A DNA stretch of 64,000 nucleotides from Mycolicibacter sinensis (lineage in GTDB: Bacteria > Actinomycetota > Actinomycetes > Mycobacteriales > Mycobacteriaceae): assembly GCF_001667375.1 (NCBI RefSeq), contig NZ_LZIN01000053.1, positions 1 through 64,000 of the forward strand. Reading direction: 5' to 3'. The translations under genes and the position numbers were made by a program. The stretch's first letter is position 1, and each line of letters opens with the position of its first letter. This document shows positions 43,581 through 53,306 of this stretch, piece by piece. Under the pieces are notes generated by a model that saw only the letters and a program-made list of their open reading frames with translations, was not told the DNA's origin and did no database searches.

Positions 43581-45920
43581 TCACCTTCCGAATCCGGCGT
43601 CCCGCAGCGCCTGGGCCATCGACCCGCCGGCCGGGGCCGCGTCCCGGCGACCGCCGCCGTTACCCCGCCGCTCCCCCCGATTCTGCTTCCCGGTGTCCCG
43701 GCCCGCAGCCGGTTTGGCGGCCGGGCCGCGAGACGGTTTGTCCCCCAGCCGCAGGCTCAGCCCGATCCGCTGGCGGTCGACGTCGACGTCGAGCACCTTC
43801 ACCTTCACCACCTGGCCGGAGCGGACCACCTCGTGCGGATCGGAGACGAAGCGGTCCGCCATCGCCGAGACGTGCACCAAGCCGTCCTGGTGCACCCCGA
43901 CATCAACGAAGGCGCCGAACGCCGCGACGTTGGTCACCACCCCCTCCAGGACCATGCCCGCCTTGAGGTCGGCCACCTTCTCCACGCCCGCGGCGAACGT
44001 CGCCGTGGAGAACGCCGGCCGCGGGTCACGGCCGGGCTTCTCCAACTCGGCCAGGATGTCGGTCACGGTAGGGATCCCGAACCGGTCGTCGGCGAAGTCA
44101 CCGGGTTGCAGCGACCGCAGCAGTCGTTCGTCGCCGATTATCTCGGCCAGGGAAATCCCGGAGCGGTCCAGGATGCGCCGCACCACCGGGTAGGCCTCCG
44201 GATGCACCCCGGAGGAATCCAGTGGGTCGTCGCCGTCGCGGATGCGCAGGAATCCCGCGCACTGCTCGAATGCCTTGGGCCCCAACCGCGGTACATCGAG
44301 CAGCGCGGCCCGATTACGGAACGGCCCGGTCTGGTCGCGGTGGGACACGATGGCTTCGGCCAACGACTCCGACACCCCTGAGACCTTGGCCAGCAACGGC
44401 GCCGAGGCGGTGTTGAGGTCGACGCCGACGGCGTTCACGGCGTCCTCGACGACCGCATCGAGGCTGCGCGCCAGGTTTCCCGGCGTGACGTCGTGCTGGT
44501 ACTGGCCGACCCCGATCGACTTCGGCTCGATCTTGACCAGCTCGGCCAGCGGATCCTGCAGCCGCCGGGCGATCGACACCGCCCCGCGCAGGGTTACGTC
44601 GAGATCGGGCAGTTCGCGGGCGGCGTAGGCCGACGCCGAATATACCGAGGCGCCGGCCTCGCTGACCATCGCCTTGACCGGTGCGGCCGCACCCGCGGAC
44701 TGCAGGTCGGCGATCAGCTCGGCGGCCAGGGCGTCGGTTTCGCGCGACGCGGTGCCGTTGCCGACCGCGATCAGGTCCACGCCGTGCCGGGCGACCAGTG
44801 CGGCCAGCGTCGCCTTGGCCGCCTCCCACTGGCGCTGCGGCTGGTGCGGAAAGATCGCGCAGGTGTCGAGCACCTTGCCGGTGCCGTCCACCACGGCCAC
44901 CTTCACCCCGCTGCGGAAGCCGGGGTCGAGCCCGAGGGTGGTGCGGTTGCCGGCCGGCGCGGCCAACAGCAGGTCCTTGAGGTTGCGGGCGAACACCGCG
45001 ACCGCATCGGATTCGGCGCGTTGCCGCAGCCGCATCCGGGCATCGACCGCCGCGGAGAACGCTAGGCGGGTCTCCCACGCCCACCGCACCGTCTCGGCCA
45101 GCCAGGGCGTGGCCGCACCGGGTGCGGTCAGATCCACGCCGAGCGATTTCGCCACCATCGCCTGATACGGCGCGCCGTCGCCGCCGTCGAAGGCCAGCGC
45201 CAGGGCCTCCTCCTTCTCGCCGCGCAGTACGGCCAGCACCCGGTGCGACGGCATCCCCTCCAGCGCTTCACTGAACTCGAAGTAGTCGCGGAACTTCTGT
45301 GCCGCAGCGTCTTTCGCGGCTTCCGGCGACCGCGACGCGGTCTTCAAACAACCGGCCGACCAGTATCTTTCCCGGACGGCGCCCACCAGCTCGGCGTCCT
45401 CGGCGGCGCGTTCGACGAGGATGGCGCGCGCCCCTTCCAGCGCCGCCGCGGCATCCGCCACCGCGTCGCCGATGAACTCCGCAGCGATCTTCTGCGGGTC
45501 CAGCGTCGGGTCGGCCAGCAGCCGGTCGGCCAGCGGCTCCAGACCGGCTTCCCGGGCGATCTGCGCCTTGGTGCGGCGCTTGGGCTTGTAGGGCAGGTAG
45601 ATGTCTTCGACGCGGGCCTTGGTGTCGGCCTGGATTAGCGCAGTCCGCAGCTGATCGGTGAGCTTGCCCTGTTCTTCGATCGAGGTCAGCACGGCGGCTC
45701 GGCGGTCGTCGAGCTCACGCAGGTAGCGCAGTCGCTCTTCGAGGGTGCGCAGCTGGCCGTCGTCCAGGCTGCCGGTGGCCTCCTTGCGGTAGCGGGCGAT
45801 GAACGGCACCGTCGCGCCCTCGTCGAGCAGGGCGACGGCCGCCGCGACCTGGCGTTCAGCAACGGCCAGTTCCGCTGCCAGACGGGCGTTCACCGGTTTA
45901 AGCGTTACGTTCTGGGTCAC
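43581..45920 (-). CDS. tex: Tex family RNA-binding transcription accessory protein
   Basis: 779 residues from the GTG at 45920. Domain order is that of Tex: N-terminal helical region with VPFIARYRKEATGSLDDGQL, EDIYLPYKPKRRTKAQIARE, the YqgF/RNase-H-like core (LGLDPGFRSGVKVAVVDGTG), helix-hairpin-helix (VGVDLNTASAPLLAKVSGVS), and a C-terminal S1 domain (LEGVVTNVAAFGAFVDVGVH) with a basic Gly/Arg tail. Tex binds nucleic acid and RNA polymerase. The conserved N-terminus starts at 45920; the longer frame upstream is not. Confidence 0.92.
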   Translation of the reverse strand: MTQNVTLKPVNARLAAELAVAERQVAAAVALLDEGATVPFIARYRKEATGSLDDGQLRTLEERLRYLRELDDRRAAVLTSIEEQGKLTDQLRTALIQADTKARVEDIYLPYKPKRRTKAQIAREAGLEPLADRLLADPTLDPQKIAAEFIGDAVADAAAALEGARAILVERAAEDAELVGAVRERYWSAGCLKTASRSPEAAKDAAAQKFRDYFEFSEALEGMPSHRVLAVLRGEKEEALALAFDGGDGAPYQAMVAKSLGVDLTAPGAATPWLAETVRWAWETRLAFSAAVDARMRLRQRAESDAVAVFARNLKDLLLAAPAGNRTTLGLDPGFRSGVKVAVVDGTGKVLDTCAIFPHQPQRQWEAAKATLAALVARHGVDLIAVGNGTASRETDALAAELIADLQSAGAAAPVKAMVSEAGASVYSASAYAARELPDLDVTLRGAVSIARRLQDPLAELVKIEPKSIGVGQYQHDVTPGNLARSLDAVVEDAVNAVGVDLNTASAPLLAKVSGVSESLAEAIVSHRDQTGPFRNRAALLDVPRLGPKAFEQCAGFLRIRDGDDPLDSSGVHPEAYPVVRRILDRSGISLAEIIGDERLLRSLQPGDFADDRFGIPTVTDILAELEKPGRDPRPAFSTATFAAGVEKVADLKAGMVLEGVVTNVAAFGAFVDVGVHQDGLVHVSAMADRFVSDPHEVVRSGQVVKVKVLDVDVDRQRIGLSLRLGDKPSRGPAAKPAAGRDTGKQNRGERRGNGGGRRDAAPAGGSMAQALRDAGFGR

Positions 45921-45997
45921 GCGCAGGGACCCTACCGAACCGCTCCGACGAGAACCGGGACCGACGTGGCGGCGGGGTTTCAAGGCATGATGGCAGC

Positions 45998-46708
45998 GTG
46001 ACGACCTACAACGAGATCCGCAACAACGCACCGCTGTGGCCGGGCGTGATGGACCGCTCGCTGTTGGGCAACCGGCAGGCCCAGGCCGCGCTGTATCTGG
46101 CCGACGCGGCCAAGCGGGGCAAGTGGCGCCACGTCGTTCGCGAACTGAACCGGGGCGACCACGTCGTCGACGTCAAGGCCTGGCGGCCGGGCGGCAAGAC
46201 CTGGCTGACCGTGCTGCATCAGGCCGGTTGGCATGGGGCGCCGGCGGATGTGGCGTCGTGGCTCATCGAGCAGGGTGCGCTACGCAGTCAGCCCGATGCC
46301 GCCGGGCGCACCGCCTATGACATCGCCGTCGAGCACGGCCGGCCCGCGGAGCTGTTGGCGGTGCTGCGGCCCCCGGCGGCGCCGCTGGAACCCGACCGGA
46401 TCGCCGCGCTCAACGCCCAGCTGACCGGCATCATCGACGACCTGATCCAGCAGCTGTTCCGCGGTGTCGACCTGCGCCAGATGTTCCGCTATCCCCCGGT
46501 CGAGGTGCTGCACGAGCTGCCGGGAAAGCAGCTGTGGTTCCCGGTGCCCTATCTGTGGGGCGGTTTTCGGGTGGGGTTGGCGGACAACGACATCGACCTG
46601 TTCGGTGGCTACCGCGAACTCGACCCGGTCGGCGAGGTGCATATTGCGACGGTGGGGTATCGAATCACCCCGGACGGGCCATCGCAGGTCTACGAGGGCT
46701 ACGAGTAG
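45998..46708 (+). CDS. ankyrin-repeat domain protein
   Basis: 236 residues. The middle part reads as ankyrin repeats (KTWLTVLHQAGWHGAPADVA, then RTAYDIAVEHGRPAELLAVL), and a C-terminal ~100-residue domain (QLWFPVPYLWGGFRVGLADN) is not recognised. No signal or membrane segment. GTG start at 45998, divergent from tex by 77 bases; its last ten bases overlap the end of the convergent ligase gene. Function unknown, probably protein binding. Confidence 0.7.
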   Translation: MTTYNEIRNNAPLWPGVMDRSLLGNRQAQAALYLADAAKRGKWRHVVRELNRGDHVVDVKAWRPGGKTWLTVLHQAGWHGAPADVASWLIEQGALRSQPDAAGRTAYDIAVEHGRPAELLAVLRPPAAPLEPDRIAALNAQLTGIIDDLIQQLFRGVDLRQMFRYPPVEVLHELPGKQLWFPVPYLWGGFRVGLADNDIDLFGGYRELDPVGEVHIATVGYRITPDGPSQVYEGYE

Positions 46709-48255
46709 TCCCGCAGGTGCCCTTTGGCGATCTTTCCGCCGGATGAGCGCGGCAGTTCGTCCAGGACGACCAGGCGTTCGGGCAGCAGTTCTTTAGACAC
46801 CCCGAGCGACAGCAGGTACTCGACCAGCTCGGGCAATTCGAGGCCGCCCGCCTTGGCCAATTCCACGTAGACGCAGACCTTTTCGCCGAACACCTGATCG
46901 GGCATCGCGACTGCGGCGGCCACCGCGATCGCCGGGTGGGTCATGACGGCATCCTCGACCTGGGCGGCGCTGATGTTCTTTCCGCCGCGCAGGATGAAGT
47001 CCGACGTCCGGCCGGTGACGCTCAGGTAGCCTTCGGCGTCGATCTCGCAGATGTCACCCATGCGCATCCACCCGTCGGGGGTGAACAGCTTGTCGTGATC
47101 AGTCCCGTTCAAATAACCGAGGCTGGTCGCCGGGCCGCGGCAGGCCGGCTGGCCGCGGCCGGTGCCGGTCACGTCGGTGTTGCCGTCCTCGCCGCCGAAG
47201 AGCCGGACCCGCATCTCCGGAACGATCCGCCCGCCGGTGCGCAGCCGCTTCTCCAACGGGTCGTCGAGGGTGGTTCCGCTGAGCAGCCCGGTTTCGTTGG
47301 AGCCGTAGAACTGCAAAATCTTCGCGCCGGTGAGCTCCTCGAACTCCGCGGCCGGCCGGTAGGGCAGCGCCTCCCCGCCGGTGAAGACGACCCGCAGCGA
47401 ACTCAGGTCGAAGTCGCGGCTGGCCGCGTCGGCCATCATCATCGTCAATTGCGTGCTCACACAGCACAACACGGTGACCCGATGCTGCGCGATGGCAGCA
47501 CAGGTCGCCGCCGCGCTGAAGCGGTCCAACAGCACCGCGGTAGCGCCGAGGTGGATCGGGGTGGTGTGGCTGGTCCACAGCCCGAAGCCGAACGGCGTGG
47601 GGATGATCGGCGCGAAGACGTCGTCGGCCCGCAGCGCTCCGTTGGCGACCGCGCATTGGTGAAAGTAGTGCCAACGGTTCTGGGTGTGCACCACACACTT
47701 GGGCAGCCCGGTGGTGCCGGAGGTGGAGTTGATCAAGAAGACATCGTCGGCGCCGAGTTGGCGCCCCGGCACAGCATTTTCGGCAGCCGCTCCCAGTTCA
47801 TCGATGTTCAGCGTTTCTATCGGCAGGCCTGCAGCTGCCAGGTACCGTTGCTCGTCGGTGATCAGCAGCTTCGCTTGCGCGCCGGCCAGGATCGCGTTGA
47901 CCTCTCGGGTGCCGGCGCGCGCACCGATGCCCACCACCACCGCGCCGCACCGTTCGATCGCCACGAACAGCACATGGATCGCCGCGGAGTCGCGGTGCCA
48001 CACCGCGATCCGGTTCTGCGGGCGCACGCCGATACCGGCCAGCTGCGCCGCCAGGGTGTCTGCCGCCGCGTCGAATTCCCGCCAGCTCAGTCCCGCACCG
48101 AGGTAGTCGACATAGGCGGCGCGCTGCGGGAATCGTTGCGCGTTGCGGCGAACCGCATCCGACAGCGTGATCGTCGACCACCAGCCGGCGTCGTGATAGC
48201 GGGCTACGTCAGCGGCGGTGAAAGCGGGCGAATTCCAGGCGGTTTGGCCAGACAT
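46699..48255 (-). CDS. AMP-dependent acyl/aryl-CoA ligase
   Basis: 518 residues of the adenylate-forming family: P-loop LINSTSGTTGLPKCVVHTQN, YGSNETGLLSGT, GWMRMGDICEID, DFILRGGKNISAAQVED and C-terminal SSGGKIAKGHL with the catalytic Lys. It activates a carboxylic acid to a CoA thioester; the acid is unknown. It lies just downstream of an SDR on the same strand (five-base gap), so they are probably co-transcribed. Confidence 0.85.
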   Translation of the reverse strand: MSGQTAWNSPAFTAADVARYHDAGWWSTITLSDAVRRNAQRFPQRAAYVDYLGAGLSWREFDAAADTLAAQLAGIGVRPQNRIAVWHRDSAAIHVLFVAIERCGAVVVGIGARAGTREVNAILAGAQAKLLITDEQRYLAAAGLPIETLNIDELGAAAENAVPGRQLGADDVFLINSTSGTTGLPKCVVHTQNRWHYFHQCAVANGALRADDVFAPIIPTPFGFGLWTSHTTPIHLGATAVLLDRFSAAATCAAIAQHRVTVLCCVSTQLTMMMADAASRDFDLSSLRVVFTGGEALPYRPAAEFEELTGAKILQFYGSNETGLLSGTTLDDPLEKRLRTGGRIVPEMRVRLFGGEDGNTDVTGTGRGQPACRGPATSLGYLNGTDHDKLFTPDGWMRMGDICEIDAEGYLSVTGRTSDFILRGGKNISAAQVEDAVMTHPAIAVAAAVAMPDQVFGEKVCVYVELAKAGGLELPELVEYLLSLGVSKELLPERLVVLDELPRSSGGKIAKGHLRDYS

Positions 48256-48260
48256 CGGGG

Positions 48261-49097
48261 TCAGTAGAGGTAGTCTTCGCCGCTTGCCCGCACCGTGATG
48301 TCACTGATGCTGATGCCCCACGGTTGGTCGATGACGTGAACCACGGCGTCGGCGAGGTCCTCGGGAGTGATCAGCCAGTACTTCACCGAGTCGATGTCGG
48401 TCTGCTCGGCCGTCAGGGTGCCGTCGGCGAACGCGGTGAGCGACTGCATATAGCTTTCAGCGCGGGATCCGACGATGCCCATGATCGCTGCGCCGTTGAC
48501 CACGCCGCTGGCCAGGTTGGTGCCCAGCACGCCGGTCGGTTTGACGGTGCTCACCTTGATCTTTCCCTTGGCCTCGCTGCGCAACGAGTCCGACAGCACG
48601 GTGACCGCTGCCTTGGTCGCGCTATAGACGCCCGCGCCCGCCACCCCGGCGTTGCCGTAGATCGACGAGATGTTGACCACGTGGCCCCGGCCCTGCTCGA
48701 TCATCTGGTCGTAGACGGCCGAGATCCCGTTCACCACGCCTTTGATGTTGATGTCGATGGCGCGGTGCCACTGCTGCCAGGCCCGCGCGTGGTCGGCGAA
48801 GTAGGCGAGCGGCATCACGCCGGCGTTGTTGACGATCACGTCGACCGCGCCGAAGGTCTGCACCGCGTGCTGAACGGCGCCCTGCATCTGCGCCAAGTCG
48901 GTCACGTCGGCGACGTAATGGGTGCCGGAGTACCCGGCCGCGCGGATCCCGTCGAAGACGGCCGCGAGGTTCGCCTCGCCGATGTCCACCCCGACGGCGT
49001 GGGCACCTGCGGCGGCGCACTTCTCGGCGATGAGTTTGCCGAATCCGCCGCCGGCGCCGGTGACGACGACGACCTTGTCCTGCAGGTGCTGTGACAC
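48261..49097 (-). CDS. SDR family oxidoreductase
   Basis: 278 residues. TGAGGGFG (13-20), NNAG, ISSIYG and YSATK give the classical SDR active site. The C-terminal part (TPEDLADAVVHVIDQPWG) suggests the large SadH-like/oxidoreductase group. GTG at 49097 is preceded by GAGAGG; the open frame continues upstream but is not conserved. It is divergent from the glycosidase gene. Confidence 0.82.
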   Translation of the reverse strand: MSQHLQDKVVVVTGAGGGFGKLIAEKCAAAGAHAVGVDIGEANLAAVFDGIRAAGYSGTHYVADVTDLAQMQGAVQHAVQTFGAVDVIVNNAGVMPLAYFADHARAWQQWHRAIDINIKGVVNGISAVYDQMIEQGRGHVVNISSIYGNAGVAGAGVYSATKAAVTVLSDSLRSEAKGKIKVSTVKPTGVLGTNLASGVVNGAAIMGIVGSRAESYMQSLTAFADGTLTAEQTDIDSVKYWLITPEDLADAVVHVIDQPWGISISDITVRASGEDYLY

Positions 49098-49246
49098 AGT
49101 CGGCCTCTCGACAACGCGAAACGGAGGGAAGGTATTCGGTGCAGTGTAGGTGGCCGCTGTTGCCACGGTGGCGGGCGCCCGATTTGCCCGGCGACAGGCC
49201 GGACGGCCAAACCCCGCTCGAGGAGTCCGGACGTTATGGTCACAGC

Positions 49247-50359
49247 GTGAGACGTCGTACAGCACTGGGGCTGCCGCTCCTGTTGGCGGCGGGTCCCACC
49301 CTGAGCCGGATCCCGCGGGCCGGCGCAGACCCCGGCCGGTGGTCGATCGACCGGGCCAATCGCTGGTATCAGGCGCAGGGCTGGCCCGTCGGCTCCAACT
49401 ACATCACCTCGACCGCCGTCAACCAGCTCGAGATGTTTCAACCCGGAACCTTCGACCTGCGGCGCATCGACGCCGAGCTGGGCTGGGCCCGCTCGGCCGG
49501 CTTCAACACGGTGCGGGTCTTTTTGCACGACCAGCTGTGGGCGGCCGACCGGAAGGGCTTCCAGTACCGGCTGGCCCAGTTCGTCTCCGTCGCCGCCCGG
49601 CGCCGCATCAAACCGATGTTCGTGCTGTTCGACTCCTGTTGGGACCCGCACCCCAAGGCGGGACCGCAGCCCGCACCGCAGCCCGGCATCCACAACTCCC
49701 GCTGGGTGCAGAGCCCGGGCGCCGAGCGGCTCGGTGACCGCGACTACTACCGCACCCTGTATGACTACGTCACCGGCGTGATGACCCAATTCCGGTACGA
49801 CGAGCGGATTCTGGCCTGGGATCTGTGGAACGAGCCGGACAACATGGCCCGCGAGTACAGCAGCGTCGAGCGGTCCGACAAGCTCGACCTCATCAGTGAC
49901 TTGCTTCCCCAGGTGTTCAACTGGGCCCGGTCGGTCGATGCCCGTCAGCCGCTGACCAGTGGGATCTGGGAGGGCTCGCGGCAGGGCAGCGCCATCGTCA
50001 ACACCCAGCTCAACAGCTCCGACATCATCACCTTCCATTCCTATGACAAGCCGGCGATGTTCAGTGAGCGGATCGCTGAGCTCGCGCCACTGGGGCGGCC
50101 GATGATGTGCACCGAGTACCTGGCGCGCACCAAGGGCAACACCATCGACGGGATCCTGCCGATCATGAAGCGTCACAATGTGGGCGCATACAACTGGGGT
50201 TTCGTCGCCGGTAGGACACAGACTTACCTGCCGTGGGACTCCTGGGACAGCCCCTACGCCTCAGCCCCACAGGTCTGGTTCCACGATCTGGTGCAGCCCA
50301 ACGGCCGCGCCTACCGCAACCTGGAAATCATGACGATCAGCAACCTGACCGGCCGCTGA
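49247..50359 (+). CDS. secreted clan GH-A (GH5-like) glycoside hydrolase
   Basis: 370 residues. N-terminal export signal with RRRTALG and a hydrophobic run, compatible with Tat. The catalytic acid/base Glu is in AWDLWNEPDN and the nucleophile Glu in RPMMCTEYLA, the two beta-strand-4 and -7 motifs of clan A; FNTVRVFLHDQLW also fits. It should cleave beta-glycosidic bonds outside the cytoplasm; cellulose or mannan-like substrates are guesses. GTG start. Confidence 0.82.
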   Translation: MRRRTALGLPLLLAAGPTLSRIPRAGADPGRWSIDRANRWYQAQGWPVGSNYITSTAVNQLEMFQPGTFDLRRIDAELGWARSAGFNTVRVFLHDQLWAADRKGFQYRLAQFVSVAARRRIKPMFVLFDSCWDPHPKAGPQPAPQPGIHNSRWVQSPGAERLGDRDYYRTLYDYVTGVMTQFRYDERILAWDLWNEPDNMAREYSSVERSDKLDLISDLLPQVFNWARSVDARQPLTSGIWEGSRQGSAIVNTQLNSSDIITFHSYDKPAMFSERIAELAPLGRPMMCTEYLARTKGNTIDGILPIMKRHNVGAYNWGFVAGRTQTYLPWDSWDSPYASAPQVWFHDLVQPNGRAYRNLEIMTISNLTGR

Positions 50360-50372
50360 CCTCCGAAGGCCG

Positions 50373-50411
50373 CGCCCGATTCGGGCGACGTTGCCGCTAT
50401 CGGCTGATAGC
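50373..50411. terminator. two adjacent hairpins after the glycosidase gene
   Basis: CGCCCG-ATT-CGGGCG (50373-50387) begins 13 bases past the stop, and GCTATC-GGCT-GATAGC (50396-50411) follows. Both stems are perfect but have no T-run. The first fits a terminator; the second could instead be an operator for the kinase gene at 50504. Confidence 0.35.
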
Positions 50412-50503
50412 CGACCGGTTCGATGATGAAATTATCGACGGCAATGTCGTCGGGCCGCCGGTGCGGTGATCGGCGTTCACGGGTGTGACTTGAGGAGTTG
50501 ATG

Positions 50504-52186
50504 ATGAGCGAGACCGCGCCTGGTTCGCGGGCTGGGTCACGGGTTGGGCGCTATCTCCTCAAACGCCTGCTGGGCCGCGGTCCCACCGGCGAGGTCTATG
50601 AGGCCGTCGACACCCACAAGGACCGCACCGCCGCGCTCAAACTGCTCGCACCGGCGTTGGGCCGGGATCCGGCGTTTCGGGAATGGTTGCAGCGGGAGGC
50701 GCTCACCGTCGGGCGGGTCCAGGAGCCGCACGTCGTCCCGGTCCGCGATTACGGCGAGCTGGACGGCGAAGTGTTCATCGACATGCCGCTGGTGCCCGGC
50801 GCCGACCTGTCCGCCCTGTTGAAACGTACCGGTGTGCTGCCCCCGTCCCGCGCGGTGAACATCGTCTGGCAGGCCGCGTCGGCGCTGGATGCCGCGCATG
50901 CCGCCGGGGTGATTCACCGGGGCGTCAAGCCGCGCAACATCCTGCTGACCAGTGATGACTTCGTCTACCTGGTGGATTTCGGGATCGCCGGTGCGCCCGG
51001 GGCGAACGCGACCGACGCCGAACAGGCCGGTGCCCGCTGGAAGTACTCCGCGCCGGAGCTGTTCTCCGGCGGTGACTTCGGTCCGGCCGTCGACGTCTAC
51101 TCGTTGGCGTGCGTGCTCTACCAGTGCCTGACGGGTTCGCCGCCGTACCGCGCCGACAGCGTCACGATGCTGGCCAATGCTCATCTGAGCAAGCCGATTC
51201 CGCGGCCCAGCCAGGCCGGCTCGACGATCCCACCGGCCTTTGACGCGGTGATCGCCATGGGCATGGCCAAGGATCCCAGGGAGCGCTTCGCCAACGCCGC
51301 CGAGCTGGCCACCGCGGCCTATCAGGCGTTGAGTGCACCTGATCAACACCGGACGTTGCACATGTACGAGGTCAGCCAGCAGTCCACCCCGCCGCTGATC
51401 GAGCAGTCGAAGCCGAGCGTGCCGCCAGAGGCCCCGCCGGCTCCACCGGTCACCGCTGCAGAACCCGAGTCCGCTCCCCCGCTAGAACCCTCGGCCGGCA
51501 CCGTCCGCCCGGTCGCGCAATCCAGCGTTCCGCGCATCTCTACCCCCGACGACGACTGGTTCAGCTCGCCGCGGCCGCTGCCCGGCTACCGCAACCCCGG
51601 TAGACGCAATCAGCTGCTGGGCCTTGCCGCGGCACTGGCCGTGGCCGTCGGGCTGATCGCCTGGATGACGAACCGGTCGGGTTCCGAAGAGCTCGCCGCC
51701 GATGCCGGCGACGCGGGGACCGTCGCGGCGGCGAACGGGCCCGCTGCGTCCATGGCGTCCGCCGAAGCCCAGGCCCGGTTGCTCAAGCTGCTGCCCCCCG
51801 GTTATCCGCAGGACACCTGCACGCCGGCCGCCTCGATGGGTGGCGCCGTCGCGGAGGTGAGCTGCGGCCGCAACATCGACCCGGGCGGCCCGCCCTCAGC
51901 GACCTACGCTTTGTTTCCGGACGCCGGGGCGCTGCACCTGAGTTTCGACAACACCGTGCAGGCCGCCACCGTCGTCATTTGCCCCGGCCGGATTCAGTCG
52001 CCGGGCGCCTGGCACCGGACCGCTACCCCGGACAAGCCCAGCGGGATGCTGCTGTGCGGTATGCGCCAGGGTTCACCCACTCTGGCGTGGACCAACGACG
52101 CCAACCTGGTGCTGGCCCGTCTGCACACTGAGCACAGCACGCCGTCGCTGGAGCAGCTCTACACCTGGTGGAGTTCGCATTCTTGA
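50504..52186 (+). CDS. membrane Ser/Thr protein kinase with altered HRD motif (probable pseudokinase)
   Basis: 560 residues of PknB-type layout: kinase domain (about 17-280), Pro-rich linker, membrane helix (about 369-388) and an outer domain with four Cys. Glycine loop LGRGPTGEVYEA, Lys46 in AALKLL, DFG (158-160) and APE (183-185) are all present. The catalytic loop reads VIHRGVKPRN: the catalytic Asp of HRD is Gly140 (codon GGC at 50921-50923, one base from GAC). It may bind ATP but transfer phosphate poorly or not at all. The ATG at 50504 has GAGGAG at the right distance; ATG 50501 is too close. Confidence 0.88.
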   Translation: MSETAPGSRAGSRVGRYLLKRLLGRGPTGEVYEAVDTHKDRTAALKLLAPALGRDPAFREWLQREALTVGRVQEPHVVPVRDYGELDGEVFIDMPLVPGADLSALLKRTGVLPPSRAVNIVWQAASALDAAHAAGVIHRGVKPRNILLTSDDFVYLVDFGIAGAPGANATDAEQAGARWKYSAPELFSGGDFGPAVDVYSLACVLYQCLTGSPPYRADSVTMLANAHLSKPIPRPSQAGSTIPPAFDAVIAMGMAKDPRERFANAAELATAAYQALSAPDQHRTLHMYEVSQQSTPPLIEQSKPSVPPEAPPAPPVTAAEPESAPPLEPSAGTVRPVAQSSVPRISTPDDDWFSSPRPLPGYRNPGRRNQLLGLAAALAVAVGLIAWMTNRSGSEELAADAGDAGTVAAANGPAASMASAEAQARLLKLLPPGYPQDTCTPAASMGGAVAEVSCGRNIDPGGPPSATYALFPDAGALHLSFDNTVQAATVVICPGRIQSPGAWHRTATPDKPSGMLLCGMRQGSPTLAWTNDANLVLARLHTEHSTPSLEQLYTWWSSHS

Positions 52187-52327
52187 CCGCCGTTCACCGA
52201 CGGCGCCGGCGCGCTGTTTGCGATTCAACCCTGTGACGTAAACAAACGTCATGGTCAAATCCGTTAGGATTTGCGGTCTGGAGTGCACGACCCCGAAATT
52301 CCAGCCGAACCGAGGAGTCAAGCGACA

Positions 52328-53287
52328 ATGAAGTTGATCACTACCGCCGTAGCCGCCGCCGGAGCGTTGACTGTAGCCGGAGCCCTCAGCATCCCGACCG
52401 CCGGCGCGGACGCCGGTGACGCCGCCCCGACGACGCATCCGCTCGGAACGCAGGGCACCGTTGACAACAACGGCGTCATCCAGGGCTGGACGGTCAGCGA
52501 CCTGCGCCCCAGCACCGATGCCGTCCCCTACCAGCCGCACGGCACCTTGTGGGAAGCCACCGCCACCGACGTGGCCATCCAGGGCAACGTCACCCCGGTG
52601 ATCGCCAACCTCGGCGCGCGTTCGGCCAGCGGCCAGACCTACCCCGCGCTGTTCACCGTTGCCACCCCGCAGGGGGTGAACCCCTCCACCCTGGCACAGG
52701 GCGAGAAGACCAGCGGCAAGGTGTACTTCGACGTCACCGGCGACGCGCCCAACAGCGCGGTCTACCAGTTCGCCGGCAAGGACCAGCTGATCTGGACCCC
52801 GGCCGCTTCGACCGCCCCGTCCGGCGGCTCGTCGGCCCCGACCGGCGCCGCGGGACACAGCCCGGCGGCCACCAGCCCGAAGCCGGCCCAGTCGGGCACC
52901 CAGACCAACCCGGCCGGTAACCAGACCGGCAGCACCCCGGCTGCGGCCGGTAGCCAGGGCACTCCGCTGCCGGCCGAGGCCGACGGCGCCCCGGCGGCCG
53001 CGGCCAACACCGAGGGCACCTCGGCAGCGGCAAACGGCTCGGAGACGCCGGCTTCGGCTTCGGCGGGCACCCCGGAGGCTTCGGCACCCGCGGCTACCGG
53101 AAACACGCCGGCGGCGGCAGGCAGCTCCGGCACGCCGCTTCCGGCGGAGAGCGCCGGTGCGCCGGCCGCGGGATCGGAAGGCACGGCTCCGGCCAGCTCG
53201 CAGGGCACCGAGGCCGGCACCTCGCCGGTTCCGGCGGGAAGCCAGGGCACGCCGGCGGCCGGCGGCGCGAACAACGCGACCGGATAG
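52328..53287 (+). CDS. secreted MPT63-like protein with long Ala/Pro/Gly-rich tail, copy 1
   Basis: 319 residues. Signal peptide (cleavage near AGADA), then an MPT63-like beta-sandwich (GWTVSDLRPSTDAVPYQP, LWEATATDVAIQGNVTP, KTSGKVYFDVTGDAP), then about 150 residues of low-complexity sequence. MPT63 itself ends at the domain. The tail holds three related blocks: AGSQGTPLPAEADGAPA, AGSSGTPLPAESAGAPA and AGSQGTPAAGG. No clear anchor or lipobox. Function of MPT63 is unknown; it is secreted. A TAGGAT -10-like hexamer is at 52265. Confidence 0.85.
   Translation: MKLITTAVAAAGALTVAGALSIPTAGADAGDAAPTTHPLGTQGTVDNNGVIQGWTVSDLRPSTDAVPYQPHGTLWEATATDVAIQGNVTPVIANLGARSASGQTYPALFTVATPQGVNPSTLAQGEKTSGKVYFDVTGDAPNSAVYQFAGKDQLIWTPAASTAPSGGSSAPTGAAGHSPAATSPKPAQSGTQTNPAGNQTGSTPAAAGSQGTPLPAEADGAPAAAANTEGTSAAANGSETPASASAGTPEASAPAATGNTPAAAGSSGTPLPAESAGAPAAGSEGTAPASSQGTEAGTSPVPAGSQGTPAAGGANNATG
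52940..53270 (+). repeat. coding repeats GSxGTPLPAE in the MPT63-like tail
   Basis: At DNA level, blocks encoding AGS(Q/S)GTPLPAE start near 52945 and 53113, with a shorter third copy (GSQGTPA) near 53233. The spacing is irregular. Codons are extremely rich in Gly, Ala, Pro, Ser and Thr. The same block ends the neighbouring paralog. Confidence 0.6.
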
Positions 53288-53306
53288 CACCGAGCACGTC
53301 GTACGT

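Noticed and set aside
49143..49148. TACACT (minus strand) as a promoter of the SDR at 48261-49097
   Set aside because: No acceptable -35 at 16-18 bases and GC-rich surroundings, so support is too thin to list as a feature.
52940..53270. possible CRISPR or tandem-repeat array
   Set aside because: The repeats are in frame, irregularly spaced and encode GTPLPAE blocks; they are protein repeats, not an array.
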